Origin: Teichococcus vastitatis
GTDB taxonomy: Bacteria; Pseudomonadota; Alphaproteobacteria; Acetobacterales; Acetobacteraceae
Direction of reading: 5' to 3'
NCBI RefSeq assembly: GCF_003604215.1
Contig: NZ_QXGS01000021.1
Location: forward strand, 1-50,597
DNA length: 50,597 nucleotides
Part shown: in pieces, positions 8,776-17,171 of the stretch
Position numbering within the stretch: the first letter of the stretch is position 1
Layout: each line of letters opens with the position of its first letter
Program-made: the position numbers and the translations under genes
Notes under the pieces: model-generated
What the model saw: only the letters and a program-made list of their open reading frames with translations
Told to the model about the DNA's origin: nothing
Database searches by the model: none

Positions 8776-9777
8776 ATGACGATGCGCCTGCGCCGACGGA
8801 CCTTGCTCGCGGCCGGCTCGCTGCTCCCCGCCGGGCCCGCCATCGCCGCGCAGCAGGGCGCCTGGCCACAGCGCAGCCTGCGGCTGGTGATCCCCTTCCC
8901 ACCCGGCGGCACCACCGACCTGATGGGCCGCTTCCTGGCCGAGCGGCTTTCAGTGCGGCTCGGCCAGCCTGTGGTGGTGGAGAACCGCAGCGGTGCCGGC
9001 GGCAACATCGGCGCCGATGCCGTGGCCAAGGCGGAGCCGGACGGCTACAGCTTCCTGATGGCCTCGATCGGAACGGCAGCCATCAACTACGCTGCCTATG
9101 GCGCGCGCATGCCCTACCGGCCGCAGGATCTCGCTGCTGTCGGGCTGGTGACGCGGGTGGCCAACGTTCTGCTGGCAGCAAAGACGACGCCGATCGCCGA
9201 CACGGCCGCGCTGATCGCCGCCGCCAAGCGCGAGCCGGGCCGGTTGAACTACGGCACGTCGGGGGCTGGCGGCAGCCCACACGCCTGCATGGAACTGCTG
9301 GCGACACGCGCCGGCATCCGGCTGCAGCACGTGCCCTATCGCGGCTCCGGCCCGATGCTGACCGAGCTGATCGGCGGCCGCATCGAGTTGGGGATGGACA
9401 ACATGCCCTCGGCGATCGGCTTCATCCGGGACGGGCAGATCCGGCCCCTGGCGGTGACCAGCCGCGAGCGGTCCCCCGTGCTGCCCGAAACCCCGACGCT
9501 GCACGAAGCGGGTCTGACCGATTTCGACGCCGTGTCCTGGTTCGGCGTCCAGGCGCCGGCCGCGACTCCCCGGCCGGTGATCCTCCGCATGGGGCAGGAG
9601 ATCGATGCCGTGGTGCGCGACCCGGCCTGGATGGCCCGGATGCGCGACTTCGCCGCCGAATTGCCGCGCCTCACCCCGGATGGCGGCACGACGCCGGAGG
9701 CATTCGCCGATTTCATTCAACAGGAGATCGCGCGCTGGGCCGAGGTTGCGCGGGTCAGCGGCATGAGCGTCGAGTGA
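8776..9777 (+). CDS. Tripartite tricarboxylate transporter (Bug) substrate-binding protein
   Basis: A 333-aa periplasmic receptor. The N-terminus MTMRLRRRTLLAAGSLLPAG has a twin-arginine-like motif and a hydrophobic core ending near AIAA, so it is exported, possibly by Tat. Mature-protein hallmarks are LVIPFPPGGTTDLMGR, VVENRSGAGGNIG and LNYGTSGAGGSPHACMELL. Bug receptors bind carboxylates and normally work with TctA/TctB membrane subunits; none is in this window. ATG 8776 follows GAAGGGA; the frame extends upstream to 8749 without a site. Its place inside the plus-strand cluster suggests it captures that pathway's substrate. Confidence 0.92.
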   Translation: MTMRLRRRTLLAAGSLLPAGPAIAAQQGAWPQRSLRLVIPFPPGGTTDLMGRFLAERLSVRLGQPVVVENRSGAGGNIGADAVAKAEPDGYSFLMASIGTAAINYAAYGARMPYRPQDLAAVGLVTRVANVLLAAKTTPIADTAALIAAAKREPGRLNYGTSGAGGSPHACMELLATRAGIRLQHVPYRGSGPMLTELIGGRIELGMDNMPSAIGFIRDGQIRPLAVTSRERSPVLPETPTLHEAGLTDFDAVSWFGVQAPAATPRPVILRMGQEIDAVVRDPAWMARMRDFAAELPRLTPDGGTTPEAFADFIQQEIARWAEVARVSGMSVE

Positions 9778-9808
9778 TGACGCAGCAGAACAGAAGGAGG
9801 CACGACGC

Positions 9809-10981
9809 TTGAGCATCCGAGGCAAGGCCTGCATCGTCGGAGCCTATGAGCATCCGGCGCGCAAGGCGGAGAACAAGAGCACCGCGCAATTGCATGCGGA
9901 GGTGGCGCTCGGCGCACTGCGTGACGCCGGGTTGAGCCGCGCCGACGTGGACGGCTATTTCTGCGCCGGTGACGCGCCCGGCATGGGCCCGCTCAGCATG
10001 GTCGACTACATCGGGCTGGATCGGCTGCGGCACGTCGACTCCACCGATGTGGGCGGCAGCTCCTACCTGCTGCACGTGGCGCATGCGGCCGAGGCGATCG
10101 CGCTGGGCAAGTGCAACGTGGCGCTGATCACCCTCGCCGGGCGCCCGCGCTCCGAGGGCATGGCCACTGGCACCGCGCCGCGGGCCGGCAACCCGGCGCA
10201 GCCGGACGTCCAGTTCGAATATCCCTACGGCGCGGCGGTGGCCAACATGTACGCGCTCTGCGCCCGGCGGCACATGCATGAGTTCGGCACCACCTCCGAG
10301 CAGCTCGCCTGGATCAAGGTGGCCGCCAGCCATCACGCCCAGCACAATGAGCACGCCATGCTGCGCAAGCTGGTCACGGTGGAGGAGGTGGTGAACTCCC
10401 CCATGGTGGCCGATCCGCTGCACCGGCTGGATTGCTGCGTGATCAGCGATGGCGGCGGCGCGCTGGTGGTGACCCGGCCGGAGATCGCCCGTACGCTGAA
10501 GCGCCCGGTGGTGTCGGTGCGCGGCGCCGGCGAGGCGGTGAAGCACCAGATGGGCGGGCAGCTCGACCTCACCTACACCGGTGCCCGCTTCTCCGGCGCC
10601 CGGGCCTTCGAGGAAGCCGGGGTGACACCGGCCGACATCAAATATGCCAGCATCTACGACAGCTTCACCATTACCGTGCTGCTGCAGCTGGAGGACCTCG
10701 GCTTCTGCGAGAAGGGCCAGGGCGGCCGCTTCGTGGCCGATGGCAACCTGATCTCGGGAACCGGCAAGCTGCCCTTCAACACCGATGGCGGCGGGCTGTG
10801 CAACAATCATCCGGCCAATCGCGGCGGCATCACCAAGGTGATCGAAGCGGTGCGGCAGCTGCGGGGTGAGGCGCATCCGGCCGTGCAGGTGCCGAACTGC
10901 GACCTGGCGCTGGCGCATGGCACAGGCGGATCGCTCGGCACCCGCCACGGCAGCGCGACGCTTGTGCTGGAACGGGAGTAA
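9809..10981 (+). CDS. Thiolase-like protein lacking the nucleophilic cysteine (possible retro-aldolase partner)
   Basis: A 390-aa thiolase-superfamily protein of the SCP-x/Ltp2 type. The fold is visible in LHAEVALGALRDAGLSRADVDGYFCAG and in the C-terminal AHGTGGSLGTRHGSATLVLE. Where thiolases carry the nucleophilic Cys of the C-x-x-G-S motif, this protein reads DVGGSSYLL with Asp80 at the aligned position, so ordinary thiolysis is doubtful. A His lies in NNHPANRGG. The TTG start at 9809 follows AGAAGGAGG. The next gene encodes a DUF35 OB-fold protein, the known partner of Ltp2-type aldolases and of benzoylsuccinyl-CoA thiolase. A carbon-carbon cleaving role in a complex is inferred; lipid transfer or a structural role is the alternative. 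Confidence 0.85.
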   Translation: MSIRGKACIVGAYEHPARKAENKSTAQLHAEVALGALRDAGLSRADVDGYFCAGDAPGMGPLSMVDYIGLDRLRHVDSTDVGGSSYLLHVAHAAEAIALGKCNVALITLAGRPRSEGMATGTAPRAGNPAQPDVQFEYPYGAAVANMYALCARRHMHEFGTTSEQLAWIKVAASHHAQHNEHAMLRKLVTVEEVVNSPMVADPLHRLDCCVISDGGGALVVTRPEIARTLKRPVVSVRGAGEAVKHQMGGQLDLTYTGARFSGARAFEEAGVTPADIKYASIYDSFTITVLLQLEDLGFCEKGQGGRFVADGNLISGTGKLPFNTDGGGLCNNHPANRGGITKVIEAVRQLRGEAHPAVQVPNCDLALAHGTGGSLGTRHGSATLVLERE

Positions 10982-10987
10982 TCGATC

Positions 10988-11413
10988 ATGAGCGAGAAGC
11001 TTGCCCCCCGCACGCCGCCGGCGCCGACGCCCGATCCCTCTACCCGCGCCTTCTGGGAGGCGGCGCGTGAAGGCCGCCTGCTGATCGGCCGCAACACCAA
11101 GACCGGCAAGGTCCACTACCCGCCGCGCCCGGTCTGCCCGTTCGATGACGAGGGCGAGGTGGAATTCGTCGCCGCCAGTGGCCGCGGCACGATCTACAGC
11201 TACAGCCACATGCATGCCAAGACGCCCTACGTCATCGCCTATGTGGAGCTGGCGGAAGGACCGCGGATGATGACCAACATCGTCGACTGCGACCCTGCCG
11301 CGCTGCGAGTGGGCCTGCCGGTCCGGCTGGTCTTCGTGCCCAGCGAGGACCCGGCCCAGCCCATTCCCATGTTCACCCCCGCCGAGGAGAAGTCCGACCA
11401 TGCCCATGCTTGA
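10988..11413 (+). CDS. DUF35 OB-fold protein with degenerate zinc ribbon
   Basis: A 141-aa protein of the Zn-ribbon/OB-fold family that partners thiolase-like enzymes. The OB core (ASGRGTIYSYSHMHAKTPYVIAYVELAEG, about 63-92, with PRMMTNIVDCDP after it) is intact. The N-terminal zinc ribbon is not: the usual C-x2-C/C-x2-C ligands correspond to Asn36, Thr39, Cys50 and Asp53, so only one Cys remains and zinc binding is unlikely. It starts 6 nt after the thiolase-like gene and overlaps the SDR gene by 14 nt. Family knowledge says DUF35 proteins complete or gate the partner's active site, consistent with a two-subunit enzyme here. Confidence 0.85.
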   Translation: MSEKLAPRTPPAPTPDPSTRAFWEAAREGRLLIGRNTKTGKVHYPPRPVCPFDDEGEVEFVAASGRGTIYSYSHMHAKTPYVIAYVELAEGPRMMTNIVDCDPAALRVGLPVRLVFVPSEDPAQPIPMFTPAEEKSDHAHA

Positions 11414-12314
11414 TGGAAAGGTCGCGATCGTCACCGGCGCGGGCGGCGGGATCGGGCGCGAGATCGCGCTGGCCATGGCGCTGGCCGGCGCCAAGGTGGT
11501 GATCAACGACATCGGCGCATCGCTCACCGGCCTGGGCGAAACCTCCGCCACGCCGGGGGAGCAGACCAAGGCGATCATCGAGCAGCGCGGCGGGCAGGCC
11601 GTGGTCAACACCGACAGCGTGGCGGAGTGGGATTCGGCGCGCCGCATCGTCGCCAGCGCCATCGACGCCTTCGGCCGCATCGACATCGTGGTCAACAATG
11701 CCGGCATCCTGCGCGACCAGATCTTCCACAAGATGACACCGGAGGAATGGCGCGCCGTCATCGACGTGCATCTCAACGGCAGCTTCTATGTCTCCCGCGC
11801 TGCGGCCGAGCACTTCCGGGCGCAGTCCTCCGGTGCCTATGTGCACATGACCTCGACCTCGGGTCTGATCGGCAATTTCGGGCAGGCGAACTACTCGGCT
11901 GCGAAGCTCGGAATCGTCGCCCTGTCGAAATCCATTGCCCTCGACATGCAGCGCTTCGGCATCCGCTCCAACTGCATCGCGCCCTTCGCCTGGAGCCGGA
12001 TGACCAGCTCCATCCCGGCGGAGACGCCGGAGCAGCAGGCGCGGGTGGAGAAGCTGAAGCGGATGACACCGGAGAAGAACGCGCCGCTGGCGGTGTTCCT
12101 GGCGAGCGACCAGGCGAAGGACATCAGCGGCCAGGTCTTCGCCGCGCGCAACAACGAGATCTTCCTGATGACGCAGTCCCGCCCGGCGCGCAGCGCGCAC
12201 CGCGGCGAGGGCTGGACGCCGGAGCTGATCGCCGAGCATGCCATGCCGGCCTTGCGCTCGGGCTTCATGCCGCTGGACCGCAGCGGCGAGGTCTTCTCCT
12301 GGGATCCTGTCTGA
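11400..12314 (+). CDS. SDR family oxidoreductase, MFE-2-like 3R-hydroxyacyl-CoA dehydrogenase
   Basis: A 304-aa short-chain dehydrogenase. It has the nucleotide-binding TGAGGGIGRE, the NNAG motif, and the catalytic Ser and Tyr-x-x-x-Lys in TSTSG and YSAAK. The extended C-terminus (FAARNNEIFLMTQ to the last residues GEVFSWDPV) resembles the dehydrogenase domain of peroxisomal multifunctional enzyme 2, which oxidises 3R-hydroxyacyl-CoA. That stereochemistry matches the MaoC hydratase at 5665. ATG 11400 lies inside the DUF35 gene about 10 nt after GAGGAG; ATG 11406 is an alternative. It is the last gene of the plus-strand cluster, followed at once by a strong hairpin. Confidence 0.88.
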   Translation: MPMLDGKVAIVTGAGGGIGREIALAMALAGAKVVINDIGASLTGLGETSATPGEQTKAIIEQRGGQAVVNTDSVAEWDSARRIVASAIDAFGRIDIVVNNAGILRDQIFHKMTPEEWRAVIDVHLNGSFYVSRAAAEHFRAQSSGAYVHMTSTSGLIGNFGQANYSAAKLGIVALSKSIALDMQRFGIRSNCIAPFAWSRMTSSIPAETPEQQARVEKLKRMTPEKNAPLAVFLASDQAKDISGQVFAARNNEIFLMTQSRPARSAHRGEGWTPELIAEHAMPALRSGFMPLDRSGEVFSWDPV

Positions 12315-12327
12315 CGCGACCTGACGA

Positions 12328-12350
12328 ATGGCGCCCGACGGGGGCGCCAT
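12328..12350. terminator. Bidirectional hairpin between convergent genes
   Basis: ATGGCGCCC and GGGCGCCAT form a perfect 9-bp stem with the 5-nt loop GACGG. It occupies the 40-bp gap between the SDR stop (12314, plus) and the Bug receptor stop (12355, minus), where a shared terminator is expected. No clear T-run follows on either strand. Confidence 0.6.
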
Positions 12351-12354
12351 CCGC

Positions 12355-13356
12355 TCAGCCGATGTCCATCTGCAGTCCTTCGCGACGCACCACATTGCCC
12401 CATTTCTCGGTTTCGGCGCGCACAAAGGCAGCGTACTGGGCCGGCGTACCATAGGCCGGGACGCCACCCATTTCGGCGAAGCGCTGCTGCGTCTCGGGGC
12501 GGTCCAGCAACGCCTTGATGGCCGCGTTCAGAGCCTGCACCGCCGCCCCCGGCGTGCCGGCGGGAAGAAACGCGCCGAACCAGGTGCTGACATCATATTC
12601 CGCCAGCTCCGGCATGGTTTCCCGCAGCGCCGGCAGGTCAGGCAGCTGGGCATTGCGGTCGGCGCTGGTGACGCCGAGGGCGCGCACCTTGCCGGCGCGG
12701 ATCTGCTCAACGGCGGTGGTAAGATTGTCCACCGCGAATTCCACATCCCCCCCCATCAAGGCCAGCATGGCGGGACCGGCGCCGCGGAAATGCACCGCGG
12801 TCGCCTGCGTTCCCGTGAGCTGCTGCAGCCAGACCGCGGCCAGATGCCCGGACTGGCCGGGTCCGGAGGTGCAGTAGTTGAGCCGCCCGTTCTTCTCCTT
12901 TAGGTAGCGGATGAATTCCGGCATGGTGCGCACCGGCACGGATGGGTGCAGCATCAGGACGTTTGGCCCGCGGATCATGTTGGAAACCGGGATCAGCTGC
13001 TGCGGCTGGTAGGGCAGGTTCCGGAACAGTGAATAGGCGATCGCCTGCGGGCCGATGTTGCCGACAAGGATCGTATGGCCGTCGGGCCTGGCGCGCACCG
13101 CCTCCGCCGTGCCGAGGGTGCCGCCCGCACCCGACCGGTTGTCCACCACCGCAGGCTGACCCCAGCGTTCCTGCAGCACCGGCGCAAGCATCCGGCCCAT
13201 GATGTCGGTGGTGCCGGCCGCCGCAGCCGGCACGATGATGCGGACCGTTTGGGTGGCCCGCCAGGCGTCCTCGGCCCGCGCGAGCCTGGGCAGAACCATC
13301 CCGCCGAGGGCCAGCGCACCACCTCGCAGCACGATACGGCGATGTGTCGATGTCAT
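12355..13356 (-). CDS. Tripartite tricarboxylate transporter (Bug) substrate-binding protein
   Basis: A 333-aa exported receptor. The leader MTSTHRRIVLRGGALALGG contains a twin-arginine-like RRIVL and ends near LARAEDA. Bug hallmarks are RIIVPAAAAGTTDIMGR, VVDNRSGAGGTLG and LNYCTSGPGQSGHLAAVWL. The ligand loop has AAAAG where many relatives read PPGG, so binding preference may differ from the other five receptors here. The start follows AGGGAGGA. It is the last gene of the minus-strand cluster that begins at 18406, 75 nt after the IclR gene, and it ends at a hairpin. No TctAB genes are present. Confidence 0.9.
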   Translation of the reverse strand: MTSTHRRIVLRGGALALGGMVLPRLARAEDAWRATQTVRIIVPAAAAGTTDIMGRMLAPVLQERWGQPAVVDNRSGAGGTLGTAEAVRARPDGHTILVGNIGPQAIAYSLFRNLPYQPQQLIPVSNMIRGPNVLMLHPSVPVRTMPEFIRYLKEKNGRLNYCTSGPGQSGHLAAVWLQQLTGTQATAVHFRGAGPAMLALMGGDVEFAVDNLTTAVEQIRAGKVRALGVTSADRNAQLPDLPALRETMPELAEYDVSTWFGAFLPAGTPGAAVQALNAAIKALLDRPETQQRFAEMGGVPAYGTPAQYAAFVRAETEKWGNVVRREGLQMDIG

Positions 13357-13431
13357 GCCATCGTCCTCCCTCCTGGCCGGGCCTTTGCGGCCGGTCCGAA
13401 GGCGCGATGGTGCGTCAGGAACGCTGCGATG

Positions 13432-14277
13432 TCATGGCAATTCCGTGCCGGCCGCCCAGCCCGGCGGCGCGGCGAACAGCGCGCGGCTCGTCAGCCCTGC
13501 CATTTCGGCAAGATCCCTGCCCAGCACGGGAAAGGTCGCGGGATCATGCTGTGCCGCGATAGTGACGCCGCTGAGGCCGAAGCGTGGCTTTCCGGCCGCG
13601 TCGGTGATCAGCGCGGCAACCGTGACGATGCCGCGGTAGAGATGCCCGTCATCCATGCTCCAGCCCACCTCGCGCGCCGCACGCACCTCCGTCAGGTACG
13701 TCTCGAAGCTGGGCGATGCCTGCCAGCGCAGTTGCCCGAAGCGACGCCGGAGCTCCGCCTCCGGCAGGTCGAGCACGGCGGCGATGCAGCGGCCGACGGC
13801 GCCCACCAGCATCGGCAGCCGGATGCCGATCGACATCTCGACACGAACGCCATCCGGGTTGTGCGCGCGATCGGCCAGCACGATGTGCCCGTCCTCGGTG
13901 ACGCGCCACAGGGCGATCAGCATGCCGTGTTTCATGGCCAGGCGGCGCAGCTCGGGCCGGATCAGTTCTGTGTGGCTCATGCCGAAGAAGCGCGTGGCCA
14001 GCTCGGCGACGGCGAGGCCGAGCGTGTATGTCTTGCCGGCCTCCTCGAAGGACACGAAATGGGTCCGCGTCAGGGTGCGCAGGATGTTGAAGCAGGTGCT
14101 GGCGCTGATGCCGGTGCCGCGCGCGATGGCGGCGACCCCGAGCGGCCGCGCCGCGGCGGCGAGGTGCCGCAGGATGGCGACGGCGTTGACCACGGCCCCG
14201 ACATCCCGGCCATGGCCGGCCAGGCGTTCCGCGCCGGGTTCCGGCATCCCCAGGGTTCTGCTGTCCATCGGCCGCAT
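13432..14277 (-). CDS. IclR family transcriptional regulator
   Basis: A regulator of up to 281 aa with a helix-turn-helix (VVNAVAILRHLAAA, ISASTCFNILRTLTRTHFV, about residues 28-80) and an IclR effector domain (IRLPMLVGAVGRCIAAVL). A helix rich in bulky residues (AELATRFFGMSHTEL) links them. The start is uncertain: ATG 14277 and ATG 14268 both lack a clear ribosome-binding site, and the open frame continues to 14415. Unusually for the family it sits inside the operon, 40 nt after the lactonase gene and 75 nt before the Bug gene, so it is probably co-transcribed with the 4-hydroxyacid-type enzymes it may control. Confidence 0.87.
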   Translation of the reverse strand: MRPMDSRTLGMPEPGAERLAGHGRDVGAVVNAVAILRHLAAAARPLGVAAIARGTGISASTCFNILRTLTRTHFVSFEEAGKTYTLGLAVAELATRFFGMSHTELIRPELRRLAMKHGMLIALWRVTEDGHIVLADRAHNPDGVRVEMSIGIRLPMLVGAVGRCIAAVLDLPEAELRRRFGQLRWQASPSFETYLTEVRAAREVGWSMDDGHLYRGIVTVAALITDAAGKPRFGLSGVTIAAQHDPATFPVLGRDLAEMAGLTSRALFAAPPGWAAGTELP

Positions 14278-14317
14278 GTTAGGGCGGCGTGGCCCGGCGC
14301 GGCAATGTGGCGGCGGG

Positions 14318-15274
14318 TTATCCCGGCAGCGCCAGCCCGGGCTCCAGCCACGGCATGGCCAGCAGGCGGCCGGTATGGGACAGGGTGACGAAGGCGGTGC
14401 GCAGGTCGGAACCACCGAAGCAGATGTTGGTCGGCATCCGCTCGTCGCAGCGCACCACGTCCAGGATCCGCCCGTCGGGCGAGACCGTGGTAATCTCCCC
14501 GGCCACCAGCGTCGCCACGCAGATATTGCCCGCGGCGGTCACGGCCAGGCTGTCCAGGCGGCGGAAGCCCGGGAACTGGCAGAGCATCCGGCCGCCATGC
14601 GGGCTCGGCCAAGGTTCCTTGCGCAGACGGCCCGGGCCGAGGATGTCAAAGGCCCAGAGCCGTCCCGTCTCGGTTTCCGCGACGTACAGGATGCGCCTGT
14701 CGGGCGAGAGCCCGATGCCGTTGGCGCCGCCGGGAAACGGGTGCGCGGCTTCCACGATGCGGCTGCCATCCAGGGTGATCCAGTAGACCGAGCCGTGGTC
14801 GCGGTCGCGCGCGCGGCTCTTGCCGTAGTCGCTGACCCAGGCGCCGCCCTGCCCGTCCAGCACGATGTCGTTCGGGCCGCGCAGAATGCGGCCGTCGCAG
14901 GAATCGTAGAGCCGCGTGACCGTGCCGGTCGTGGGATCGATGCGTTCGATCCAGCCGCCCGCGTAATCCGGCGGGGCGCCGTGCGGCCGCAGCCGTCCCT
15001 CCTCCTCGATCCATTCGAAGCCGCCATTGTTGCAACAATACAGCAGGCCATCCGATCCCAGCGCCAGTCCGTTGGGACCGCCGCCGGGACGGGCGAGGAT
15101 GCTTCTGGTGCCGTCCGGGGTCACGGCGATGATGCGGCCGGCCTCGATCTCGGTCAGCGCCACACGGCCATCCGGCAGCATCACCGGCGCTTCCGGAAAA
15201 CGCAGCCCGTCGGCGAGGATGCGTGCCCCCGCCAGCTCCGCGGCATCACGGCCCTCCGGTGTCATGCGTGTCAT
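14318..15274 (-). CDS. SMP-30/gluconolactonase family protein (predicted lactonase)
   Basis: A 318-aa six-bladed beta-propeller of the SMP-30/gluconolactonase/LRE family. Metal-ligand regions are visible: Glu in GLRFPEAPVMLPDG, Asn in RGPNDIVLDGQGGAW, and Asn/Asp in GGANGIGLSPDRRILYVAET. These enzymes hydrolyse lactones, using a divalent cation, to hydroxy acids. ATG 15274 follows AGGAGGA and lies 21 nt after the phosphotransferase stop. In this operon a lactonase would supply a hydroxy acid to a CoA, phosphorylation and elimination route, the reason a gamma-lactone substrate is proposed. A sugar lactone is the family default alternative. Confidence 0.88.
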   Translation of the reverse strand: MTRMTPEGRDAAELAGARILADGLRFPEAPVMLPDGRVALTEIEAGRIIAVTPDGTRSILARPGGGPNGLALGSDGLLYCCNNGGFEWIEEEGRLRPHGAPPDYAGGWIERIDPTTGTVTRLYDSCDGRILRGPNDIVLDGQGGAWVSDYGKSRARDRDHGSVYWITLDGSRIVEAAHPFPGGANGIGLSPDRRILYVAETETGRLWAFDILGPGRLRKEPWPSPHGGRMLCQFPGFRRLDSLAVTAAGNICVATLVAGEITTVSPDGRILDVVRCDERMPTNICFGGSDLRTAFVTLSHTGRLLAMPWLEPGLALPG

Positions 15275-15295
15275 GGTTCTTCTTCCTCCTGCTTG

Positions 15296-16378
15296 TCAGC
15301 GGCCGGCCCGGCGGGCGATCTCCCACGCGCGCTCCGCCATGCCGCGGTAGCGTTCGCGGTAGCCGATGGCCCGCGGGTCGGCGGCGTTGCCATCCAGTGC
15401 ACGGCGCCACACTCCCGCGACGATGGAGGCCAGCCGGAACATCGAGAAAACAATGAACACGTCGAGGTTCGGCGGAACGGGACGGCCGGCTTCCCGGCAA
15501 TAAGCGGCGACGAAGCCGCTTTCCGTGGGAATGCCGGCGAGCTCCGCCTCGGAGCCCAGGACGCCGGTCAGGCCGCTCGGGCCGGGCGCCATGTGATAAG
15601 TGAGGCAGGCATAGGCGAGATCCGCCAGCGGATGTCCGAGCGTTGCCAGTTCCCAGTCCAGCACAGCCACGATGCGCGGCTCCTGAGGATGCAGGATGAC
15701 GTTGCCGAGCCGGTAATCGCCATGCGCGAGGGCGATCTCCTCCTCGGCGGGCAGATGCGCGGCGAGCCACGTGGCGGTGTGGTCCATGGCCGGCATGTCC
15801 TCGACCTTCACCGCCTCCCATTGCCGCGTCCAGCGCTGGACCTGGCGGTCCATGTAGCGGCCGGGCCGGGCGAACTCGGCCAGCCCCGCCGCGCGCCAGT
15901 CGACGCGATGCAGCGCGGCCAGCACGCGCGCCAGGTCGGCGTAGACGGCCTCGCGCTCCCGCGGCGCCGCGGCCCGCAGGACCCTGTCGGGAAAGATCCG
16001 CCCAGGCACGTGATCCATGATGAAGAAGGGCGTGCCGATCACCGCCGCGTCCTCGCACAACAGCCGCGCCGCCGGCACGGGAACCTCGCTGCCGGCCAGC
16101 CCGCGCATCACCTGGAATTCGCGTTCCACCGCATGGGCCGAGGGCAGTAGCTTGCCGGGCGGCTTCTTGCGCAACACGTAGTCGGCGTCCGGCGTGTGCA
16201 GGTGGAAGGTCGGGTTGGATTGCCCGCCCTGGAACTGCCGCACCACCGGCGGGCCGGCGGCGAAGCCCGGCAGCCGTTCCGCGAGGTAGCGCGTCAGGGC
16301 GGCCTCGTCGAAGCGATGGTTCTCGAGCACCGGCACCAGCACCGGCACGCCGTCCGCCGCGGCAACGCTTCCCGTCAT
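15296..16378 (-). CDS. Phosphotransferase family protein (ACAD10/11 kinase-domain or LvaA type)
   Basis: A 360-aa aminoglycoside-phosphotransferase-fold kinase. It has FQGGQSNPTFHL (nucleotide loop), VLRKKPPGKLLPSAHAVERE (Lys and Glu, about 68-88), the catalytic loop AHGDYRLGNVILH and the metal-binding LDWELATLG. These sequences are characteristic of the kinase domain fused to human ACAD10/ACAD11 and of LvaA from Pseudomonas putida, which phosphorylates 4-hydroxyacyl-CoA; an antibiotic substrate is unlikely. The start follows AGGAGGA, 4 nt after the SDR stop. The matching ACAD10/11-type dehydrogenase is two genes upstream. No LvaB-like small protein is encoded alongside. Confidence 0.9.
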   Translation of the reverse strand: MTGSVAAADGVPVLVPVLENHRFDEAALTRYLAERLPGFAAGPPVVRQFQGGQSNPTFHLHTPDADYVLRKKPPGKLLPSAHAVEREFQVMRGLAGSEVPVPAARLLCEDAAVIGTPFFIMDHVPGRIFPDRVLRAAAPREREAVYADLARVLAALHRVDWRAAGLAEFARPGRYMDRQVQRWTRQWEAVKVEDMPAMDHTATWLAAHLPAEEEIALAHGDYRLGNVILHPQEPRIVAVLDWELATLGHPLADLAYACLTYHMAPGPSGLTGVLGSEAELAGIPTESGFVAAYCREAGRPVPPNLDVFIVFSMFRLASIVAGVWRRALDGNAADPRAIGYRERYRGMAERAWEIARRAGR

Positions 16379-16382
16379 CGCC

Positions 16383-17171
16383 TCAATCCTCCTGCGGCAA
16401 GGGCGGGCCGGCCATCACGCCGCCGTCGATCACGATGGTCTGCCCGGTCATGAAGCGCCCGGCCGGGGCGGCCAGGAACACCGCGGCCCCGGCGATCTCG
16501 TCCGGCTCGCCGATGCGCTGCAGCGGCGTGTCGCGCATGCGCTTGCGGTAGGTCACGGGGTCCTCCCACAACGCGCGGGCGAAGTCGGTCCGCACCAGCC
16601 CCGGCGCGATGCAGTTGGCCCGGATGTTGCGCGGACCCCATTCCACGGCGAGGTTGCGCACCAATTGCATGTCCGCCGCCTTGGAGATGCCGTAGGCCCC
16701 CAGCACCGCCGAGCCGCGCAGCCCGCCGATGGAGGAGACCACGATCACCGAGCCGGAGCCGCGTTCCGCCATGCCCGGCAGCACCATCTGCGCCAGCCAG
16801 AGGTTGGAGCGGATGTTGGAGGCCATGATCTTGTCGAACGCCTCGTCCGGGATGTCCTGCGACGGGCCGAAATGCGGGTTCACGGCTGCGTTGCACACGA
16901 TGCAGTCGATGCGGCCCCACCGCGCCAGGGTGGCGTCCACCAGCGCCTGCAAGTCGTCCTTGCGGCCGATGTTACAGGGTTGCGCGAAGGCTTGGCCGCC
17001 GCGCGTGGCGATGCCGGCCACCACGGCCTCGCACGCTTCCTGCTTGCGCGAGGACACGGCAACACGCGCGCCATGCTCCGCCATGCGTTCCGCGATGGCG
17101 CGGCCGATGCCGCGCGAGGCGCCGGTGACGATCGCCACCTGCCCCGACAGATCGAACAGCGCGCCGGTCAC
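16383..17171 (-). CDS. SDR family oxidoreductase
   Basis: A 262-aa classical short-chain dehydrogenase with [13 protein letters not shown] (cofactor loop), CNAAVN in place of the usual NNAG, and catalytic Ser and Tyr/Lys in VVSSIGG and YGISKAA. The C-terminal [17 protein letters not shown] is standard. The GTG start at 17171 overlaps the TGA of the dehydrogenase gene (GTGA), replacing a much longer but unsupported open frame. It lies between the ACAD10/11-type dehydrogenase and the kinase, where it could oxidise the 3-hydroxyacyl-CoA produced by the pathway or reduce a 4-oxo acid to the 4-hydroxy acid. Which of these is not resolvable from sequence. Confidence 0.88.
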   Translation of the reverse strand: MTGALFDLSGQVAIVTGASRGIGRAIAERMAEHGARVAVSSRKQEACEAVVAGIATRGGQAFAQPCNIGRKDDLQALVDATLARWGRIDCIVCNAAVNPHFGPSQDIPDEAFDKIMASNIRSNLWLAQMVLPGMAERGSGSVIVVSSIGGLRGSAVLGAYGISKAADMQLVRNLAVEWGPRNIRANCIAPGLVRTDFARALWEDPVTYRKRMRDTPLQRIGEPDEIAGAAVFLAAPAGRFMTGQTIVIDGGVMAGPPLPQED

